Below are positions 39,122-48,303 of a stretch of DNA of 64,000 nucleotides, piece by piece. Under the pieces are notes generated by a model. That model made no database searches, was not told where the DNA came from, and worked only from the letters and a program-made list of their open reading frames with translations. The stretch's first letter is position 1, and every line of letters begins with the position of its first letter. The translations under genes were made by a program, and so were the position numbers. Source of the stretch: Pseudomonas abietaniphila (GTDB lineage: Bacteria; Pseudomonadota; Gammaproteobacteria; Pseudomonadales; Pseudomonadaceae); the NCBI RefSeq assembly GCF_900100795.1, contig NZ_FNCO01000001.1, positions 372,001 to 436,000 of the forward strand. Reading direction: 5' to 3'.

Positions 39122-40518
39122 GGTCTCTCCCCTGGTTCCGTTGCCGTGCGGTGCTGCGTGTTCTGCAGGCGTCGGGCTTCGTGCAGGTTCAGCCCGAGCA
39201 GCAGCCAGAACAGCGCAATCAGCACCGTGGTGAAGCTGAAATAGTGGTCGAAGACGCCACTCAGTAATGCCGCCATGACACCGGCACGGGTACCGAACCA
39301 CAAGGCGGTGTCGCGATTCAACGGGACGACGTGGCTGTCGAGCCGCGCTTCTTTCCACCAACTGACGGTGACGGCGGTGAATAGCAGCATGCCGGGGATG
39401 CCCAGCTTGTAGACGTAGTTCAGCCACAGATTGGAGATCCCCCACAGCCCGGTGCCTGGGACAGGTGGGTCGACCTTGAAGCCGATGCCCAGCGGGAACA
39501 TCTTCATGGCGTCTGGAAAGTGCGAGTATTCCTGGAAACGGATCGCGGTACTGGCGTCATTGCTGGAGAACAGCCCGATCAGTCGCTCTTGCAGCGGCGG
39601 GTAGAACATCAGCAGCAATGCGCCGAGAAACACGCCCGCCATCAGCAGTCGGCCGACATACGGTACCCGCCTGCGTGCCATCCAGCACATCACCAGAATC
39701 AGGCTGAGCAAGGCGCCGCGTGAGCCGGTAAACAGCAGACCGGCCGCGGCCAGCCCGGCCACCGCCAGCCCCAGGGTGCGCACCGGACCTTGACGGGTGA
39801 CGCCGATGCAGAACGCCAGCGGCAGCAGCATGGCCAAGGCACCGCCGGCGATGTTGGGATGCGTCCACGGCGTGCCCATGCGTGTCGACAAGCCGGACAA
39901 CCCTTCGTTGAGGGTGTCCAGGTTGCTGTAACCCAGCCCGCCGATGATCGAGATAATCGCCGTCGAGCTGCCGCTCTTGAGGTACACCGGAATCGACAGC
40001 AGCAACAGAAACAGCGTCCCCAGCAGGAGCGCGATCGTCATCTGTTCACGGGATTTGTCATCGTTCAACAAGCGAGGGACGAGAAACAGAGGAGACAGGT
40101 TGAACAGCCAGCGCACCCAGTTGACCGGTCCGTTGCCGTCGGCATTGACCGTCAGTTGTCCTGCCACGAAGGGCAGAGCGCTGAACATCATCAGGGCGAT
40201 CAACCAGCGTTCAGTGCGCAACAGATGCAGCGGCGGGGTGTACAAGGCAAACAGCCGATGGACCACTAGACTGGCCCAGATCAGCATCACCAGGGCTTCC
40301 GACACCGTGGTGCGCAGACCGATCTGCACGGTGGCGTACGGCAAAAAGGTCGCCAGCACACCGAACAGCAGCAGGCCACGCAATGGGCGGCGAATGATCG
40401 TCACCACCGCGGCGACACCGATCAGTGCCGCCGTCACCTTGATGGCGGGCAACACCCAGACCAGCACACCGAACAGCAGTGCGATGAATACGCCTACCGG
40501 CATGGCCAATGGCATCAA
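39118..40518 (-). CDS. pslJ: O-antigen ligase/polymerase-like membrane protein PslJ
   Basis: Polytopic inner-membrane protein of 466 residues with roughly 11-12 helices. It has a central O-antigen-ligase-type segment (LLFTGSRGALLSLILVMCW) and a large loop after PPLQERLIGLFSSNDASTAI containing HFPDAMKMFPLGIGF. Proteins of this type polymerise or ligate lipid-linked repeats in Wzy-like pathways. PAO1 PslJ is 478 aa, at the same position. It overlaps pslI by 4 nt and the acyltransferase by 4 nt. Confidence 0.88.
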   Translation of the reverse strand: MMPLAMPVGVFIALLFGVLVWVLPAIKVTAALIGVAAVVTIIRRPLRGLLLFGVLATFLPYATVQIGLRTTVSEALVMLIWASLVVHRLFALYTPPLHLLRTERWLIALMMFSALPFVAGQLTVNADGNGPVNWVRWLFNLSPLFLVPRLLNDDKSREQMTIALLLGTLFLLLLSIPVYLKSGSSTAIISIIGGLGYSNLDTLNEGLSGLSTRMGTPWTHPNIAGGALAMLLPLAFCIGVTRQGPVRTLGLAVAGLAAAGLLFTGSRGALLSLILVMCWMARRRVPYVGRLLMAGVFLGALLLMFYPPLQERLIGLFSSNDASTAIRFQEYSHFPDAMKMFPLGIGFKVDPPVPGTGLWGISNLWLNYVYKLGIPGMLLFTAVTVSWWKEARLDSHVVPLNRDTALWFGTRAGVMAALLSGVFDHYFSFTTVLIALFWLLLGLNLHEARRLQNTQHRTATEPGERP

Positions 40519-41624
40519 TCGGGCTCCCGGGACAGCTCGTCCAGCAGTTCATTGAAGCGTCGGCGATACGCGTCGACGCCGTAATGCTGCGCCCATGCCA
40601 GCAGCGGCGCCGGGTCGTGTTGTTCTTCCGTGGACAGCATGCCCATCAGTCGCACCAGCGCGGCCTGATCGTCAGGTGAAAAACGTGGGCTGGCGTCGGG
40701 CGTCACCTCGTCCAGTGACGAGCCGCTGGCCACCGCAACGGGCGTCCCGACACCCAATGCTTCGACGACGGGCAACCCGAAACCCTCACCGTACGACGGA
40801 TGCCACAGGCGATCTGCCCGCCGATAAACCTGATGCAATTGGCCGTCGCTGATCCCGCTGACGATGTGCAGGCCGGGCAATTCACGTTGCGCGCTGGTCA
40901 ATCCGTCAGGCCCGCCGACCAGCATGAGGTCGGGCGTTTTGGGAAACTGCCGGCGAGCGATCTGCCAGGCCTCGACGAACCAGGGAATGTTCTTGCGCGG
41001 CTCGCGGGTGCCCACGCACAACCAGTAACGCTCGGGCAGCGGGGTGTCGAGGTCGACGGGTTCGGCGGTAAAACCGTCCACCAGATTGGGCAGCACCCGC
41101 ACCTTGTTCCGAGCATGGGGAAACAGGCGTACGGTTTCATCGGCCGTGAACTGCGAGGGCGTCCAGATGCGGTCGGCGACGCGCACCGAATGAGCGATGG
41201 ACAGCCGATCGGTCTGACCGTAGACCCTGGCCTTGATCTTCGAACCGTGAGCGTTGTTCAGGGTCAGCTGGAACACGTCGTGAAGTTGCAGGATGTAGCG
41301 CATGCCCGCTGGCTTGCGGCCAATCGGCAGGCCCATGTTCAGGTTGGCCAAGTAGACGTCTACCTCGGCATCACGCAATGCCTGCGGGAGAAAGCAGGCT
41401 TCGAAACGCAGGCGTTCCGGTAGACGGTGAATGCCGTCGAGCGGGGTCGCCCAGCGCGGACAATGGGCAACCTGGCGAACCCCGTGACCGAGCGGGCCGA
41501 TGCTGAACAGTTGCAGCTGCACGTCGGGCCTGGCGCGCAAAGCGTCCTCCAGCGCGATGTTCTGTCGGCCGATGCCGCTGTTGGGAAAGCCCGTCGCCGG
41601 GCGGTAATCCAGACCTACGCGCAT
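40515..41624 (-). CDS. pslI: GT4-family glycosyltransferase PslI
   Basis: GT-B glycosyltransferase of 369 residues (PAO1 PslI 367). It opens MRVGLDYRPATGFPNSGIGR, the nucleotide-sugar side has YWLCVGTREPRKNIPWFVEA, and SYGEGFGLPVVEALGVGTPV carries the E-x7-E motif. It adds one sugar of the Psl repeat at the cytoplasmic face. The N terminus overlaps the end of pslH by 10 nt and the end overlaps pslJ by 4 nt. Donor sugar cannot be read from sequence. Confidence 0.9.
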   Translation of the reverse strand: MRVGLDYRPATGFPNSGIGRQNIALEDALRARPDVQLQLFSIGPLGHGVRQVAHCPRWATPLDGIHRLPERLRFEACFLPQALRDAEVDVYLANLNMGLPIGRKPAGMRYILQLHDVFQLTLNNAHGSKIKARVYGQTDRLSIAHSVRVADRIWTPSQFTADETVRLFPHARNKVRVLPNLVDGFTAEPVDLDTPLPERYWLCVGTREPRKNIPWFVEAWQIARRQFPKTPDLMLVGGPDGLTSAQRELPGLHIVSGISDGQLHQVYRRADRLWHPSYGEGFGLPVVEALGVGTPVAVASGSSLDEVTPDASPRFSPDDQAALVRLMGMLSTEEQHDPAPLLAWAQHYGVDAYRRRFNELLDELSREPD

Positions 41625-42835
41625 GCGTCAGCGTCCTCCTGCTGGTGAACCCGAGAGTAGATGCCTTCCAGCTGCGCAGCCGACACCGACCAGTCATGGT
41701 GCTTGCGCACATAGGCCCGGCCGGCCTCGCCGATTTTCGCCAGTCGGGCGGGCTGCTCGATGGCTTCCACCAGCAGCCGCGCAAGACCGTGTGCGTCCTC
41801 GCACCCCAGATAGTGGGTGCCATTGATCACGTTCAACCCCGAACAACCTTGCTCGGTGGTGACCACCGCAAGGCCCGCCGCCATGGCCTCAAGCACCTTG
41901 AGCTTGGAGCCGCCGCCTTCACGCAGCGGGGCGAAGAAGATCGCCGCTTCCTTCTGGACCGTGCGCAGGTCCGGCACGAAACCCAGCCAGTCGATGCGCG
42001 GATCGGCCCAGCGTTCCTTCCATTCTTCTGGCAGCGCATAGCCGCCAACGGTCAGGCGCACCATCGGGTCGAGGTTCCAGACCCTGGGCATGATGTGTTC
42101 GAGCGCCCATTCCATGGCGTCCAGATTCGGCCCGTATTCGTAGTTGCCAATGAACAGCAGGCGACGGCTGTAGCGGTCCGGGCAGACCTTGGCGTAGTAA
42201 TCGCAATCCACGCCGTTGACCACCACCGCCGTGGCTCTGGCGGTCAATCGGGCCAGGCCTTTGGCGTCTTCTTCGGTGACCGCGATCAGTTCGCTGGTCT
42301 GACGGAATACCCGCGTTTCCCATTGCCGATAACGCCATTGATCGAAGCGGGTGAACGGGCGGGCCCACTCCGGAAAGTGGTGATAGCTGGCAGCGCCCAG
42401 ACCCGACTCGACGTTGTGTTCGGTCATGATGAAGTGCTTGCCGGTGCGACGCAGCGGCGCTTCGAAAGGCTGAAAGCTGTAGCTGTGCTCAATCTGGATC
42501 ACGTCCCATTGCTCTTGCAGCAGGGCCTCGAATTGCTGTTGCAGGGGGGCGGAAAAACCGTTCGCGCTGGCGAGCATCGGCGGTCGGGCGAACGCCACTG
42601 CGAGCAATGTGCGAACGCTGCGCAACGGCCGTCGCGGGATCACGATTAGCCGCTCCAGCCAGGGTTCGAGCGCGGCGCGGGTGGCGTCGTCCAGTTCGGT
42701 CTTGGACTGCACCAGCAACGTGATGCGATGGCCGCGCGCAGCGAGGTTGCGCAGCAGATGAAACTGCCGGGTCTTGCCGCCGCTGGTGGTGGGCCAGGGC
42801 AGGTAGGGCAATGTCCAGAGAATACGCATGGTCAA
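41615..42835 (-). CDS. pslH: GT4-family glycosyltransferase PslH
   Basis: GT-B glycosyltransferase of 406 residues (PAO1 PslH 402). N-terminal half: ILWTLPYLPWPTTSGGKTRQ and HFIMTEHNVES. C-terminal donor half: RLLFIGNYEYGPNLDAMEWA, then FFAPLREGGGSKLKVLEAMA with the GT4 glutamates. It probably transfers one of the mannose, glucose or rhamnose units of the repeat, but which is unknown. Overlaps: 4 nt with pslG and 10 nt with pslI. Confidence 0.9.
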   Translation of the reverse strand: MTMRILWTLPYLPWPTTSGGKTRQFHLLRNLAARGHRITLLVQSKTELDDATRAALEPWLERLIVIPRRPLRSVRTLLAVAFARPPMLASANGFSAPLQQQFEALLQEQWDVIQIEHSYSFQPFEAPLRRTGKHFIMTEHNVESGLGAASYHHFPEWARPFTRFDQWRYRQWETRVFRQTSELIAVTEEDAKGLARLTARATAVVVNGVDCDYYAKVCPDRYSRRLLFIGNYEYGPNLDAMEWALEHIMPRVWNLDPMVRLTVGGYALPEEWKERWADPRIDWLGFVPDLRTVQKEAAIFFAPLREGGGSKLKVLEAMAAGLAVVTTEQGCSGLNVINGTHYLGCEDAHGLARLLVEAIEQPARLAKIGEAGRAYVRKHHDWSVSAAQLEGIYSRVHQQEDADACA

Positions 42836-44145
42836 GGCTTCCAGACGAGGATTTGCAACGTGGGCGTGAGCGGTACATCGACGCCCTTGGCGCTGGCCAG
42901 CTCGCTGTGGTTGCCGGTCAGTGGGTCATACAGTGTGGCGGTCTTGATGCCAGGGAAGTTCAGGTGCGCGCTGCTGGCGCTCCAGGCCATCAACAGATGA
43001 GCGCCGTCCGCACGGTTCCATGCAATGGCATACAGGTCTTCGGGGATCGCCAGTGCCGGCGGTGGATCGGCAGGCATCAGCGTGGGGCCGGTGACGTCGA
43101 AGAAATTTTTCAGCGCGGTGTACACCGGCTTGGGTTCGCCATTGAGGTCCACCAGCCCGTAACCTCGATCGCGGGTGCTGGCGCGTTGATCGAGGTCGCT
43201 GAGGTTGAACACAAAGATGCGCTGATAATCCATCGTGCTCATCATGGCCAAGCGCCGCAGCGTGTAGTCAGCCTGGCCATCAAGCCCGATGATGTGCTGC
43301 ATTTCCACCGGCCCTTTGTAGCTCGACCAGCCCCATTCGGTGGCCCAGACGTCTTTGACGCCTGCGTCATGCAGGCTCTTGTTCAGGGCGTTGCCACGCA
43401 CCAGAAAATCCCGGTCGCCGATCGAGTCGCCTTCGGGGTATTCGGAATACGGATGGTAGGCCGCCGTGATCTTTTGACTGGCCAGGCCCTGGTCGACCAT
43501 CGATTGCAGCATGTAACCGGTAGAGCCGCGCATTTGCCCGTAATACGCAACGCCGGCGGTGACGATCGGTTTGCCGGGCAACGCGGTGCGGATGGCGCTG
43601 GCGGTCTCTGTCAGCAGGGTGTAATAGGCCACGGGATCCGCTTGTGGGAGCCAGATGATGTTGGGCTCGTTCCAGACCTGCCAGTGGCTGACCTGCGGGT
43701 AATGCTGGGCGAGGGCGGTCATGCGCTCGGCAAAGATGCTGTTGTCGCGAGGCGGGTATTGGTCCGCGTTGCTGGCGCCCTGCGGTCCGCTGCTGTCGAA
43801 GGTTGCCGAACCCACCAGGTAGGCCACCGTGTTGTAGTTATGGGGTGCGGCAGCAGCCATCGCGGCGTCCAGGTCCGCCAGGTTGTACTGCCCGGGCGCT
43901 GGCTCGAGAATTGGCCAGTGCAACGTCCAGCGAATCCAGTTCAGCCCCAACGCGTCGAGCCGCGCCATCTGCTTCTGGTAAATGTCCGGGGTGAAATAGT
44001 GAAATTGCACGTTAACCCCCAGAAAGTCTTTCCAGGTCACCGCCCGTTGCGCGCGCAACACGGTTTCGGCTTCCACGGCCGGACTGCTCATCGTCAATGC
44101 GCAGGCGCTGACCCATGCCATCGCCCGTAACGCTTTGCCCTTCAT
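42832..44145 (-). CDS. pslG: GH39-like glycoside hydrolase PslG
   Basis: Periplasmic endo-glycosidase of the Psl pathway, 437 residues. A signal peptide is present (AMAWVSACALTMSSPAVEA). The TIM-barrel catalytic residues are visible: acid/base Glu160 in HWQVWNEPNIIW and nucleophile Glu270 in WATEWGWSSY, close to E165/E276 reported for PAO1 PslG. The ATG at 44145 was chosen because it overlaps the pslF stop by 4 nt and gives the signal peptide; the frame is open to 44403. The enzyme cleaves Psl during biosynthesis and can disperse biofilm in P. aeruginosa. Confidence 0.92.
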   Translation of the reverse strand: MKGKALRAMAWVSACALTMSSPAVEAETVLRAQRAVTWKDFLGVNVQFHYFTPDIYQKQMARLDALGLNWIRWTLHWPILEPAPGQYNLADLDAAMAAAAPHNYNTVAYLVGSATFDSSGPQGASNADQYPPRDNSIFAERMTALAQHYPQVSHWQVWNEPNIIWLPQADPVAYYTLLTETASAIRTALPGKPIVTAGVAYYGQMRGSTGYMLQSMVDQGLASQKITAAYHPYSEYPEGDSIGDRDFLVRGNALNKSLHDAGVKDVWATEWGWSSYKGPVEMQHIIGLDGQADYTLRRLAMMSTMDYQRIFVFNLSDLDQRASTRDRGYGLVDLNGEPKPVYTALKNFFDVTGPTLMPADPPPALAIPEDLYAIAWNRADGAHLLMAWSASSAHLNFPGIKTATLYDPLTGNHSELASAKGVDVPLTPTLQILVWKP

Positions 44146-45323
44146 GGACGAACCCCGCAAGCCTGTTGGAAAAGTGATTGAAAGCGTTCGGCGGTCAGGC
44201 TCCAGACCCGCTCGCGTCCTAGCGTAGACGCCCGGTCGGCCCACGTCTGAGCCATTTGGGGTTGCTCGCACAGACGAGACAACGCCGCCATCAGCGCCGG
44301 AACGTTGCCTTGCGGGTAAATGTCGCCATTGCCATGGGACACCTCTTCGGCAAACGAGCGGGCATCGGACGTGATCACGCCTCGCCCGCAGGCCATGGCC
44401 CACGAGAGGGCGCCGCTGGTGCCGCGCAGTTTGCCGAGGATCTTCAGCTTGCTCGACTCCCGATACGGCAGGACCATCACGTGATGCGCCTGGATCACCT
44501 GCGGGATATCGGCGGCCGGTAGGTCCAGGTGCCAGCCGATCAGGTCCGCCAGCCCCAGCTCACGGATACGCTGACGCAGTTGTTGCAGATAACTGCCCGA
44601 GGGGCCAAACGCCATTTCCGGCTCACTGCCGCCCGCGAGGGTCAGGCGCACCCGCGCGCGCAAGGCCGGTTTCTCGATAAACAGCTGCGCCAGGGCTTCG
44701 AGTAAATCTTCAATGCCCTTGCCCCGATAGATGAAGCCGAAATAGAGCAGCTTGAGGGGTTGCAGCGCAGGCAACGGCAACGGTGCGATCGGCAGATTGC
44801 CGTGAGGGATCACGGCCATCTGGGCCTGTTGCAGCCCCATGCGTTGTTGCAGGCAGCGATTCCCGGTGTGGGTCAGGGTCACCAGCCGGGTCATGTGCCG
44901 CGCCAGTTGACGTTCCTCGCGCAAGCAGAGCGGGTCAGCGAGCACGGTGGCCATTTCCGGCAGGGGCGAGCGCAGCGACGCCGCCACCGAGAGTGGCCAG
45001 GGCAGGGTGTGCCGACGCCAGACGAGGCGTTCAGGGTCGTGAACCGTAGCGGTCAGTGGCAACTGCGGGTAGCGCTCACGTAACGCGCGCAAGGCGTGAA
45101 ATTCGGCGAGTCGCCCGCCGCCGATTTCCGCGTGCACCAGGTCGATGCCCGTCCAGTCGGCATCGGCCACACGCTGCCGGGCCGCCTCGGGATCGTTGCC
45201 AATGCCTTGAAGCGGCGTTCGGACCCTCACCCCCACGTCCTCAAGGGCGTGCTTGAGGTGGCCGGCGTAATCGGCGATGCCGTTCTGTTGCGGCGGCAAA
45301 GGGGCGAGCAGGGCAATTTGCAT
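44142..45323 (-). CDS. pslF: GT4-family glycosyltransferase PslF
   Basis: GT-B glycosyltransferase of 393 residues (PAO1 PslF 395). It starts MQIALLAPLPPQQNGIADYA. The central region has LVHAEIGGGRLAEFHALRAL, and the donor domain has LLYFGFIYRGKGIEDLLEAL and the acidic pair near SSKLKILGKLRGTSGALSWA. The ATG at 45323 was chosen because it follows the pslE stop by 1 nt; the open frame to 45413 lies wholly inside pslE. Sugar specificity unknown. Confidence 0.9.
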   Translation of the reverse strand: MQIALLAPLPPQQNGIADYAGHLKHALEDVGVRVRTPLQGIGNDPEAARQRVADADWTGIDLVHAEIGGGRLAEFHALRALRERYPQLPLTATVHDPERLVWRRHTLPWPLSVAASLRSPLPEMATVLADPLCLREERQLARHMTRLVTLTHTGNRCLQQRMGLQQAQMAVIPHGNLPIAPLPLPALQPLKLLYFGFIYRGKGIEDLLEALAQLFIEKPALRARVRLTLAGGSEPEMAFGPSGSYLQQLRQRIRELGLADLIGWHLDLPAADIPQVIQAHHVMVLPYRESSKLKILGKLRGTSGALSWAMACGRGVITSDARSFAEEVSHGNGDIYPQGNVPALMAALSRLCEQPQMAQTWADRASTLGRERVWSLTAERFQSLFQQACGVRP

Positions 45324-45324
45324 G

Positions 45325-47319
45325 TTAATGATGCCTCCGGAAACGGCCGATCCAGGCCAGGACGCTCTCCGGAATTTCGAAGCGACGGCGGTTGAGGATG
45401 ATCCCGTCGACACGCTTGAACGCGGTGGTCAGCGTCGTCAGTGCGTTTTGCAGCATCGGCAGGGTGGAGCTTTCTGCCCGGACCACCAGCACGATGAGGT
45501 CGGCATCGCGCAAGTGCACGAACGCTTGCTGGTTCGCGTAGAAATCGGACGCAGCGATCAGCTGGATTTCACCCGGTTGTGCCGCACGTCCAGCCTCCAC
45601 ACGGACGCTGTGGCCATGCTCTTCAAGGAGCGCGCGCAGGTGTTCGACGACGAAGCTCACCCCTTCGCCCGAATGCGCGGAGGTCAGGCCGATGCTCAAC
45701 CCTTTGTCAGGCACTTGTTTGAGCGGCAGCACGCTGTACAGGCGATACAGACTGGCGATGAAGGCGCTGTTGCGATGCGGTTGCGCCACCGTCGTGTCCT
45801 GCAGGCTGGTCCAGAGCGGCACGCCGAACTGCGCCTCGATCCTGTCCCCGTCGTGGATGCGCTGGTCCAGCAGATAGAACAGGTACAAGGCCAGCAGCCC
45901 GACACCCAGGCTCAACGGAATGGCCAGCAGCAACATCAACAGGCTTTTCGGAAATACCCGGCTGGGGTTGAGCGTGGCGTGTTCGATGATCGCAATATTG
46001 CTGATGCGCTTGTTATCCAGCTCGCGGTCGATGCGCGCCTTTTCCAGGCTGTCGGTGTAGAGAATGAAGTTCTTCTCCTCGGCATTCAGCTCGCTTTGCA
46101 GTCGCGAGAATCGGGGTTCGAGGTCCAGTGCCTGAGTACGATCCTTCTCCAGTTGCGCCAGTTGGGCGTCGAGTTGCTCGCGCTGTACCAGCAGGCGGGT
46201 GTAACTGGCCTGCTGGTCGTTCAGGATGTTTTGCAGGCGGGTGAACAGTGGATTGGGCGCGATATTTTCCGTGCGTTGCACCGTTGTTGCCTGACTGCTC
46301 CACAGCGCCTTGAGGTTTTTGATCTCGTTGTCCAGCGCCTGGACCGGCGGCGCGCTCTCCTTGAACGAGCGCAGCAATTCCTGGCGTTCGACTTCCTTGC
46401 TGTTGATGCGGTTTTGCAAGTCCTGACGGCTCGGATTGAGGGCCAGCTCCTTGCCCGAGCTGATCAGCCGTGTCTGCTTGTTCATCTGCTCCTGAATCTT
46501 GTCCATCCCGGCCTTGGTCGAGGCAATGGAGCGGGCGGTGTTGTTGCGCTCGGTGCGCAGGTCATTCAGGCCTTGGGCGATATCGGCCATTCGTTGATGG
46601 ATGCTCACGGTGCCCAGCTGGTCGAGCAGTGTCTGGATGTCGTGCTTGTGAGAAAGAATGTTGGCTTGCGTGTCCTTCACCTCTTGCTCGTAAAACGCAT
46701 AGAGGTTTACCCGGCCCAGCGTCCGGGCGCGCTCGTTGCCGTACTCATCGACCCAGTTTTTCAACACTGCCTGGGCCACCTCGGGATCGTTCCAGGTGAA
46801 GGTGAGCTCCATCACCGAAGAGCCCGGTTCGTGACTGGCCCTGAAATTCTTTTCCAGGTCCTCGGCAAGGCGCTCTTCCGGTGAACGGGCCTCGACCAGT
46901 CCGACCATTTCCAGCCCGCTGCGAATCACATCGATGATGGCTCGGAAGGCCGCACCTGGGGCGTTTTTGATGGCGGCGAAAACGCCGGAGGGCTTCGGTG
47001 CCTCGGCCAGCTTTTCCATGTACCGCTGCGCGACCCGCCGGATGATGGGGCGACCCGTCAGCATGCGCTCTTCGTCGAGCAACGGGTCGCGCAGGGCACT
47101 CGGCACGGCGATCGACTGCCGGTCTGCGAGTTCGATCGGCACAGTGCTGGTGTCACGGCCAGGCTTGACCAGCAGCAGGGCCGTGGACTCATACCGGTTG
47201 GGCAACAGGAAAGCGCCGAGCACGATGATCGCGAACGTCGCCACCACGGTGATCTGCACCTCCCGCCGGAAGATGAAAAACAGGCGCAGTACATCGCGCA
47301 ATGAGCGGATGGTTATCAT
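45325..47319 (-). CDS. pslE: Wzz/PCP-type chain-length and export protein PslE, with degenerate kinase domain
   Basis: Inner-membrane polysaccharide co-polymerase of 664 residues (PAO1 PslE 662). The first membrane helix is near residue 25 (ITVVATFAIIVLGAFLL), followed by the Wzz domain, a long coiled coil (about 190-430) and a second helix near 470 (SLLMLLLAIPLSLGVGLLAL). The C-terminal about 125 residues keep the BY-kinase fold (DADLIVLVV, VDGIILNRR). The Walker A position reads SAHSGEGVSF with no Lys, and no tyrosine-rich tail follows. It is therefore probably not a kinase. It works with PslD to carry chains across the envelope. Confidence 0.9.
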   Translation of the reverse strand: MITIRSLRDVLRLFFIFRREVQITVVATFAIIVLGAFLLPNRYESTALLLVKPGRDTSTVPIELADRQSIAVPSALRDPLLDEERMLTGRPIIRRVAQRYMEKLAEAPKPSGVFAAIKNAPGAAFRAIIDVIRSGLEMVGLVEARSPEERLAEDLEKNFRASHEPGSSVMELTFTWNDPEVAQAVLKNWVDEYGNERARTLGRVNLYAFYEQEVKDTQANILSHKHDIQTLLDQLGTVSIHQRMADIAQGLNDLRTERNNTARSIASTKAGMDKIQEQMNKQTRLISSGKELALNPSRQDLQNRINSKEVERQELLRSFKESAPPVQALDNEIKNLKALWSSQATTVQRTENIAPNPLFTRLQNILNDQQASYTRLLVQREQLDAQLAQLEKDRTQALDLEPRFSRLQSELNAEEKNFILYTDSLEKARIDRELDNKRISNIAIIEHATLNPSRVFPKSLLMLLLAIPLSLGVGLLALYLFYLLDQRIHDGDRIEAQFGVPLWTSLQDTTVAQPHRNSAFIASLYRLYSVLPLKQVPDKGLSIGLTSAHSGEGVSFVVEHLRALLEEHGHSVRVEAGRAAQPGEIQLIAASDFYANQQAFVHLRDADLIVLVVRAESSTLPMLQNALTTLTTAFKRVDGIILNRRRFEIPESVLAWIGRFRRHH

Positions 47320-47337
47320 GTCGGCGGTCCCTTCCGG

Positions 47338-48111
47338 TTAGTTGTTGTCGCGCAAGTTGTAATTCACACCGAAGCCCAACGATTTAGAGAAGGGGATCAA
47401 TTGGTTGAAGTACAGATTCACGCCGTCGATCTTGTTGCCGACCCCGGATTTAGGGACGAACACAACATCACCGCGCTGCAACAACACCGGCGCCGTCGGG
47501 CCTCCGCTGCCCGCGTAGAGCAGCTTGCTGTAATCAAAGAAATACGTCTTGTAGAGGCCGTCGTCGCCCTGACGTAGCAGCGCGACGAGGCGCGCATCGG
47601 CATCCGGGTTGATGCCTCCGGCGCCTACCAGCGCCTGCTCAAGGTTGGTGACCATCGACACGGGCAGGTTGGCGGGATTGCGAACCGCGCCTCCCACGAA
47701 CACCATGTTGCTCGGCGCCTGGCTGATGTTGACGGTCAACGCGGTTTCCCGGTAGACCGGCGCCAGCTTGTCCTCCAGGACTTGGATGAGCTGCGGCACG
47801 GTCAACCCGGCCGCTTTCACCGAGCCGATGTACGGGTAGGAAAACGTGCCGTCGTTGAGCACCGGAAACAGCGTCAGCTCATAGATGGAGTTGGCCGTGA
47901 ACGCCGAGATCGAAGGCGCTTCGCCGGTGTTGCGCACGATACGCAGGGTGTCACCTGCGTGAATGCGTTCAGGCGGCAGCGGTTTGCCGGCCAGGGCTCG
48001 GCCTGCATCCTGCGCGGCCTTGATTTCCGGTGATTCCGGCAGCCCTATCCGTGCGGGTGTGTTGCACGCGCACAGCAACAGCACGCTGACGAGCATCAAC
48101 GTGTTTTTCAT
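47338..48111 (-). CDS. pslD: Polysaccharide export lipoprotein PslD (Wza/OPX family)
   Basis: Outer-membrane export protein of 257 residues (PAO1 PslD 256). The lipoprotein signal ends LLLCAC at about residue 17. The export domain has HAGDTLRIVRNTGE and an SLBB-type second half (VFVGGAVRNPANLPVSMVTN and LLQRGDVVFVPKSGVGNKID). It is shorter than Wza and lacks a clear C-terminal amphipathic helix. The ATG at 48111 was chosen over the upstream ATG because AGGAG lies about 10 nt before it and it begins the signal peptide. It precedes pslE by 18 bp. Confidence 0.92.
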   Translation of the reverse strand: MKNTLMLVSVLLLCACNTPARIGLPESPEIKAAQDAGRALAGKPLPPERIHAGDTLRIVRNTGEAPSISAFTANSIYELTLFPVLNDGTFSYPYIGSVKAAGLTVPQLIQVLEDKLAPVYRETALTVNISQAPSNMVFVGGAVRNPANLPVSMVTNLEQALVGAGGINPDADARLVALLRQGDDGLYKTYFFDYSKLLYAGSGGPTAPVLLQRGDVVFVPKSGVGNKIDGVNLYFNQLIPFSKSLGFGVNYNLRDNN

Positions 48112-48303
48112 TGGTCCAGAACTCCTGTCATGCATGAATACGGCTCCCTTGCGGGTAAAACAATCATGTCGGCAATACTGCCAAGTCCAATGTCTGTGGT
48201 GCCCCGGCTTGGCCGTGGACGGGGTGCTGCTCAGGGGAGAACGCTGGCCTCGCTGCGTTGAAGAGGTATCAGCCGCGACGCGCGCGGCCGGTTCAGGGGC
48301 TGA
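48112..48303. other. Gap at the position of pslC
   Basis: About 190 bp between pslB and pslD, the largest gap in the operon. In P. aeruginosa pslC (303 codons) occupies this position. Nothing recognisable as a pslC remnant was seen. A short hairpin or internal promoter could be present, but none is clear. Confidence 0.7.
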
